Of a stretch of DNA of 64,000 nucleotides, positions 58,186 through 64,000 are shown one piece after another. Within the stretch, counting starts at the first letter, position 1. Every line of letters begins with the position of its first letter. The stretch spans positions 16,961,001 through 17,025,000 of the forward strand of contig CM055605.1 in the NCBI GenBank assembly GCA_029379385.1, in the 5' to 3' direction. Source of the DNA: Quillaja saponaria (Eukaryota; Streptophyta; Magnoliopsida; Fabales; Quillajaceae). The position numbers and the translations under genes were made by a program. The notes under the pieces are model-generated. The model ran no database searches and was not told the origin of the DNA. It worked only from the letters and a program-made list of their open reading frames with translations.

Positions 58186-60879
58186 CTAGAAGCTGGAAAT
58201 GTGATCAGATCCAATATCAGACTGAATTGTGGAACTATTACAGTGAAATGCAAACATCTCAGCCAACTCTACTGCATCGGCAATTGTAAGCCGAGTCCCC
58301 TGTTGCCTAACAACTGTGGCTGCAACCCTAGCTGCTAATGTACCTATTCCTTTCAAATCAGACATGCCTCGTAAAATACCATACAAAATTCCAGATGCAT
58401 ATGCATCACCTGCACCACAAGTGTCTACTGGAACACAAGGAGAAGGAGGAATATATACAGCTTCTCCTTTTATGCCAACATAAGAGCCTCGAGGCCCATC
58501 AGTAACAGAGACTAGAGGAACAAAATGGCTCAAATACCTTGCAGCTGATGTAGGGCTTTCCTTTGTGGCAAAATGGCAGAGAGCTCTAGCTTCATCACTG
58601 TTGGCAAAGACAATGTCGGCATAGTTCCCAACAACTTCCCTGGGAAAAACAAGTGAATGTAAGACAGTTATAAGAGTATGAAAACATAAAAAAAATTCTC
58701 CTATGCATAAAACCCTCCAACTGATACATATAAGTATCTAATACAAACTAAATTTCCAAAAAATAAAAGAATGAAGGAGATAATTAAAGAAAAATAAAAG
58801 AAAGAAAAGAATGAACATGTTAGGAATCATAGACAAATATTTGGCAGGTCCCAGTTACCAAATGGAGGGCAAGGACAGAAAATCACAACCATGATAAAAA
58901 AGATATATATATATATAAGGAAATGAAATATATTAAAAGAGGAAAATAAAGATCTTAAGATAATAAGTCCTCTTCATTGAGTAGTTCTAGACTAATTACT
59001 CAGCTTTTGAGAATGTAGATACATTGCTAAAAGCATTTGGCAAATTAGTATTCCAGACTTGTTGAATTCTTTCCTTGTAAAGTACATAAATTATGAGACA
59101 TTGACCATGTTGAGAAACAGTAAGGAATAACTCAAGTGTCTTAAAAGTTATATCTTAGGATACATAATGCGCTTTGACGGTTCAAAATTTTTAATTAACA
59201 GCTCAATCCATAGTAACAGCTAAGGTTAAACAAATTAATTACTATAAAATTGCTAGTTACCCAAAATAGTTCAAGTTGAATACAAACAAAAGCTCAACCT
59301 AACAATCTAATACATAAAAAAAGACCAATAGAAATGAGTAAACTATAATTTCAAAGACTAGATAAAGTAACAGTCTCACCAGAAGTCATCAAAGTGTCTC
59401 TCAATGCAGGAAACATCAGAGGCTGTTATTGCAACCAGGGTGCCATTCCTGCGAGCTTCCTCACATGCTTTTGTTATTGTTTTAATTGTATCCGGAAGTT
59501 CAAATAAATAGCCTTCGACTACAAGTACGTTGGCCTTGGAAATCATGCTTGCTAAGCATGTATCATAATTAACAGTTGAAGAAGTACCCTGCCATAAAGA
59601 AAAAACCTGTCAGCATCAATAATGATTCTTTATCAACTATTTTTGAAGAAACAGAAACAAAAGAAAATATTAATGCTTTGTAAGATAAAGATCAATTCTA
59701 AAAAGTGTCTTATAAGCCCCCGTCCCTCCTTCAGATTATTTAAGGGGATGTCTGCGAGTCCCAAATGCAATTTAGGCAACCAAAAAAATTTTCCAAGACA
59801 ATGGGAAACCCAGAGCAATCATCCCAAAAATTCTCAGCATCAAAATATATGGAAGCACTTTATCTTTAAAAGAATTTTAGTTTTGAATTTTGGCAGCTGA
59901 TCCCTTGGAAAGCCTACTACACAAGCGATTGTTGTTTATTATCTACGTCAATCATCACCTTAAATAAGGACGTCAAAGATGTGTCGCTTTCTCATCAAAT
60001 CACCTGGTGTCAGGTACAAATTTACATGAAATCAGACACGTTTGAAACCCATACTTTTGAGCGCATAAGTGTTTTATCTGTTATCAACCACATAATTTAT
60101 TTCAGAATAATGAATTGAAAAGGAACAGTTTTCTTTAATACCTGGTACATCAAAGACCAGCTTCTTCAGGATTTGACTCAACATTAATTAAGACCATGAT
60201 AGTCAGACAACCCCCCTAATATTGAAAGCAAAATCCTATATGTACTGAGCTTTACAAATATAACGTTGCAAAATGAGGGGGAAATTATTTGTGGAAATAT
60301 GTAATTATGTATTCACAGCTACTATCAACCGTGTATTTGGTGCATCGAGAGCACCATTGATGCCACCACATACACAACCAATTACCACATCATTCTGTAA
60401 GATTTTTGTATCCTTATTTTGCGTAGACTCTTTTGATATATAGACCACTCAATCAGTACAAAAACTTAATTGTTTTCATAAACTATTTAGTAACTCCTAG
60501 AGTTGTGCAAATCACCAACTAGATGTGTATACATATGGTTCCATGTGCATAAAGTAACACACTTAGATAAAAGATAAATGAATAAATTAAGAACCAGAAT
60601 AAAAAGGATAAATGAAAATGTGTTTCTAATGTATAAATAAAGAACCTTACTATCTCTATTCCAATGTACCCAAAAACAAAAAGAACCATACTATCAAATA
60701 ATTCAAAAGTTTTGAAAAGAAAATGGAAAACAATTATTTTAGTTATTGAAACATATTTGACCTGATATGCAAGCATAGTGCGTTGAGCATCTGGAGTTGT
60801 TAGAACTATAACCGTTCCAGTTGTGCCATCCTTGATAGGTGAAGACAGGAATTGCACATTTGCCCGACGCAATTTTGTC
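58186..60879 (-). CDS. pfkB-family sugar kinase, C-terminal exons (partial)
   Basis: ATP-dependent carbohydrate kinase of the pfkB/ribokinase fold, closest in memory to the plant protein annotated At4g28706, whose substrate I do not know. Exons on the - strand are 60879-60762, 59588-59380 and 58639-58186, with GT...AG introns. Phases join correctly: an Arg codon is split before TKLRRANV and a Trp codon between exons 2 and 3. Together they give about 259 residues, ending at TAG 58188-58186. The pfkB signature near the C-terminus reads DTCGAGDAYASGIL, with the GAGD catalytic aspartate intact. Other family stretches are GTTGTVIVLTTPDAQRTML and ADIVFANSDEARAL. The N-terminal part, with the first glycine-rich signature, was not found in 60880-64000, so its exons should lie right of the window. 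No stop or frameshift is seen. Confidence 0.88.
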
Positions 60880-63800
60880 CTATAGAATGAATGTTTGAAA
60901 GAATAAACTGGTTTATTAGATCTTAGTTGGAAAGATTAACATAATTACTAAAAGTAGAATCAAATGGTGTAAACCATAGGATAAAACACATAAGAAAATA
61001 CTTTAGATCAATATAGAAGTGAGCACAGACAATAATTTAAACAGAGTTCAAAATTAATTTCTATTCAGTTCTGAGCACCTTTTGAATGAATTAAACACAT
61101 TATAAGCCAATCATTTCAATTGTCCCAATTATTCTTCTATAGATGTTTAGACATTAGAGATTAAATAATAAAAGATGAAAGTTAAAAGGTCGATTGTTCA
61201 TTAAAATTATCGAGCAGATGCCCAAATTTCCAAGAGATCCCAGCCCTCATCAAAATAAAAAGAAAAACTAATCTACATAAAATACTAACACCGAATTTTA
61301 TTTGCAAAAGAAAAAAGAAAGAGCTTAGGAGCTCAACTTTGATATAAGGGGAATACAAAACAGAAAACAATGTAGAGCGAATCAAAACACAAGGAACTAA
61401 ATAATATAGTTAATCAATAGCCCCTCTTGAATGATAATAAAAATAAAAAAATAAAAAATAAAAGGTAGAAAACTCAATTGTTCTATGTAAAATTGCACTT
61501 AACTTAAAAATTCCTGATGCTCATCTACTCGAGGATAGTTACATGGAGAATATTTTGATTTGCCTCCACAGATACCATCCAAAAGAGAATAAAATGAAAA
61601 GACAATTGGAAAGAAAATCCTAGCCCACATCCCCCTCGTAACCCCAGGGTGAGGAGGGAACTAACTAAAGAACAAAAAGAATAGATGAAAGAGACAAATT
61701 AGAGAAAATAAAAACTAAAGTAAGCCAAAAGCCCAGAAAGAGTTCCAAGTCTTCCCAACAGCTATTTGATACATTGAGACTTGACTGGAAAAAGGAAATT
61801 AATGAAAAATCTCCTTTGGTTAGAAGCTTCCTCAAGACCGAAGGAGTTACCAAACGACACAACATAACGAGTAAACATTTTTACCAAACAAGATAACAGA
61901 ACCAACAATATTGCCACTAATACTACAATTGAAAAGCAAAAACAAATAAGAAAATAAATAGTAAGGGTAAATGTGCACATGGGCTTTGCAAATGAACCTG
62001 ACGGTATACAGAACAATAATTTTTTTGGGAAACGTTTAACTTGTATGGCCAATTGGTTGCAAGAAATTGGAAGCAATGTGTAGTGGTTTTTAAATATATA
62101 GTTATGATTGTATGGAGGGTAGCTTGATAGGAATACATACAGAGGACAGGCATGCCTATTTTGTAGCACAGTGATGAAAACCATTCTTGGTAAATAATAA
62201 AATAAATAGTATCAATACTACTGTAGGAGTTAAAACAAGGACTTCAGGTAAATTTGAGAGCATTTTTTTTTTTTTCTCCATTTCCATTTAAGTTCTGGTC
62301 AGGTTCTCTCTTGGATGGATAACATATCTAGGTTAACTAATGTATTCTGGTCAAGCTTTAGGATATTATAGTTCTATTCAGACCAGTCAGTTTTTTTATA
62401 TCTCAATTTAGAGAGCTGCTGCACTTTTCCTGGCAAGGTGTTCAATAATTGGAAGATAAAGTTTTTTGAGGATTCCAACCAATGGTGTCTTCTAGTCCCT
62501 TTGTTGCTATATTATTACACAAAAAGAGATGAAAAAAATGAAGGGTCACCCCATTTGCACATTGATATTTATCCTGTTCATAAGTGTAGTCCAATTTAGA
62601 CTTTTTGAGGGCAGATTTCCTTTCCAAATATGAATGAAAATTGGGAAAATTTGAGGAAGGAGCTCAGACGAGGAAAGAGAGCATTTTATAAGTCCTTCTA
62701 TAGAGACCTCTACGAGTCTGAAAGAATCAAGTATTAAGTAGCGCAAGAAGATCAGTTGTCTCTCTACTATTAAAATTCATAAAGAAGTGATCAAGCTTGA
62801 CCAACTCAAGGAAAATAGACTTTATTATTGGGTGCACTGCATCATTTATATTAGAGAGATTGTGAAGACAAGGAAATATGTAGAGAAAAGGATACTTTAA
62901 ATGTTCAGCACTTCAAAACTGGACTATTTTTGTACCTCTTTGCACTTTCTAAGCTATATTTTCCAGATTCATAACCTAGAGTTTTGTCAACATAGTTAAG
63001 AAAAGCCATCCTATCAGTTTGGAAATTAGCAACACCACCCTACAAGCTCATGCTAAAATTTTTGATACCTTCAAAAAGAAGAAAAGAAGCAACAAAGAGA
63101 TTTAAATTACATCATACAAATCCTAAAGGAAACTAAAACTAAAATTAAGAAGGTTGGCTGTGACCAGAGATTTTGGTGCATGCTATAGCTGTCACGAAAT
63201 GTGACATGCGAAGATTGTTTTATATAAGAAATTTGAAGCTCCTGGCTACATAAATTCAAGAGAATATGACAATTGTACTTTCAGTATAGCAAAATACTCT
63301 AGACAGTTAACTAAATTTCAAAAGTGGTTGCATAGTATAATGGGAAAATTTTTACTTTTTCTGATATTTTCAATTTCTTTTCAGATTTAATAGTCAATTA
63401 AGGATAAGAAAGTCTATTGAATGGCCATGTGATAGAATGCAGTATGTAGACTTCAATCATAACCTCTGGTCAGAAATGTCTATTGATTGGTCATGTGACA
63501 GCTGTCAGTCAAGGCATCCAATGGAAGTGATATCAATGATCTATCTAAATGTTCTAAAGAGGAGGGAGATGTGATGATGAATCTGAATCTGAGAGACGTA
63601 AGTCGAAACAACCAAAGTTGGAAGGTGATTGCGTATCAAGAATAAGAATGAGTATTGTTAGAGATAAAGGTTCTATGGTCAATAGGACACATCAAAAGCC
63701 AGCTGGGTTTCCCTTTCCTGGTCTCTTTCCAGTTAAGTACACCAAATGACAAGGAGATAGTGATGTACAATGATAAGGTCAAGAAGAATTCAACAGAAGC

Positions 63801-64000
63801 AACTAAACTCTTGGGCTTAACACACCTATCAATCAGATGTCAGCTTATTTAGATAAATGATAAACTAAGACCATAGTTTATTAGTACTTATTTGATAACA
63901 CCCAGAAATGTTATTTTATTAGTAATTATTTCATACCACCCGGAAATGTAGCACATCACTTCAACTAAAAACTGTGGTAATCCCCAGATATCAATACTCT
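60880..64000. other. Presumed kinase intron to window edge
   Basis: Mostly AT-rich and non-coding. If the kinase is intact this is one intron of at least 3.1 kb on the - strand. It contains a LINE-like fragment (62540-62760) and a short unassigned frame (62906-63039). From 63060 to the edge nothing is recognised. Confidence 0.45.
62540..62760 (-). pseudogene. LINE zinc-binding RT domain (zf-RVT) fragment
   Basis: The - strand reads IWKGNLPSKSLNWTTLMNRI (about 62621-62562), closely following the zf-RVT wording of plant LINE ORF2 proteins (IWK..LPSK..., W.LL..RIN.N...). A nearby frame continues with FFHLFLCN. Short and frameshifted; no poly(A) tail or target duplication identified. Confidence 0.4.

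Noticed and set aside
1..64000. tRNA, rRNA, CRISPR or organelle-derived sequence
   Set aside because: No cloverleaf with A and B boxes, no rRNA cores, no spaced repeats and no organelle genes were seen on either strand by reading.

Overview
This is a eudicot plant nuclear genome window. It is AT-rich, has GT-AG spliced genes of plant type, and is dominated by transposable elements. No rRNA, tRNA or CRISPR was seen. The species cannot be told from the sequence alone.

Three protein-coding genes look functional. (1) A mitochondrial prohibitin, + strand, has five coding exons between 23095 and 25480 and encodes 290 aa. Its probable non-coding first exon lies about 6.5 kb upstream, so the 5'UTR intron would contain a whole retrotransposon. 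(2) A PLATZ zinc-binding protein, + strand, has four exons between 37902 and 39988 and encodes 244 aa. (3) The C-terminal three exons of a pfkB-type sugar kinase lie on the - strand (58186-60879); its 5' exons were not found before the right edge. Two host genes are broken: an alcohol dehydrogenase-like gene at the left edge (57-1393, two frameshifts) and an F-box-type gene (2272-2958, - strand, several frameshifts), whose upstream side was cut by a copia insertion.

Retroelement layout. Copia element 1 (2964-10159) is complete, with two LTRs, PBS, PPT and a GAGAA target duplication, but its gag-pol frame is broken. Copia element 2 (17824-22920, TATTC duplication) sits in the presumed prohibitin 5'UTR intron. 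About 2.9 kb of it, from the integrase start to the middle of the 3' LTR, is inverted. Three long solo-LTR-like units of one family (10529-14575, 33016-36260, 52035-55855) each run TG...CA and carry their own 5-bp duplication. Smaller copia relics lie at 30731-32765, 46110-46600, 49680-50240 and 50760-50935.

DNA transposons and others: a decayed BED-type hAT transposase (28843-30720, - strand), a hAT-like MITE (26985-27405), a foldback or Mutator-like element with about 170-bp inverted ends (56092-56827), two related AT-rich Helitron-like blocks (about 14987-16312 and 56841-57735), and a LINE zinc-finger fragment (about 62540-62760). Several minisatellites and short tandem duplications are listed.

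I found no new biological system. The most notable structures are the internally inverted copia inside the prohibitin transcription unit and the family of three solo LTRs with matching target duplications.
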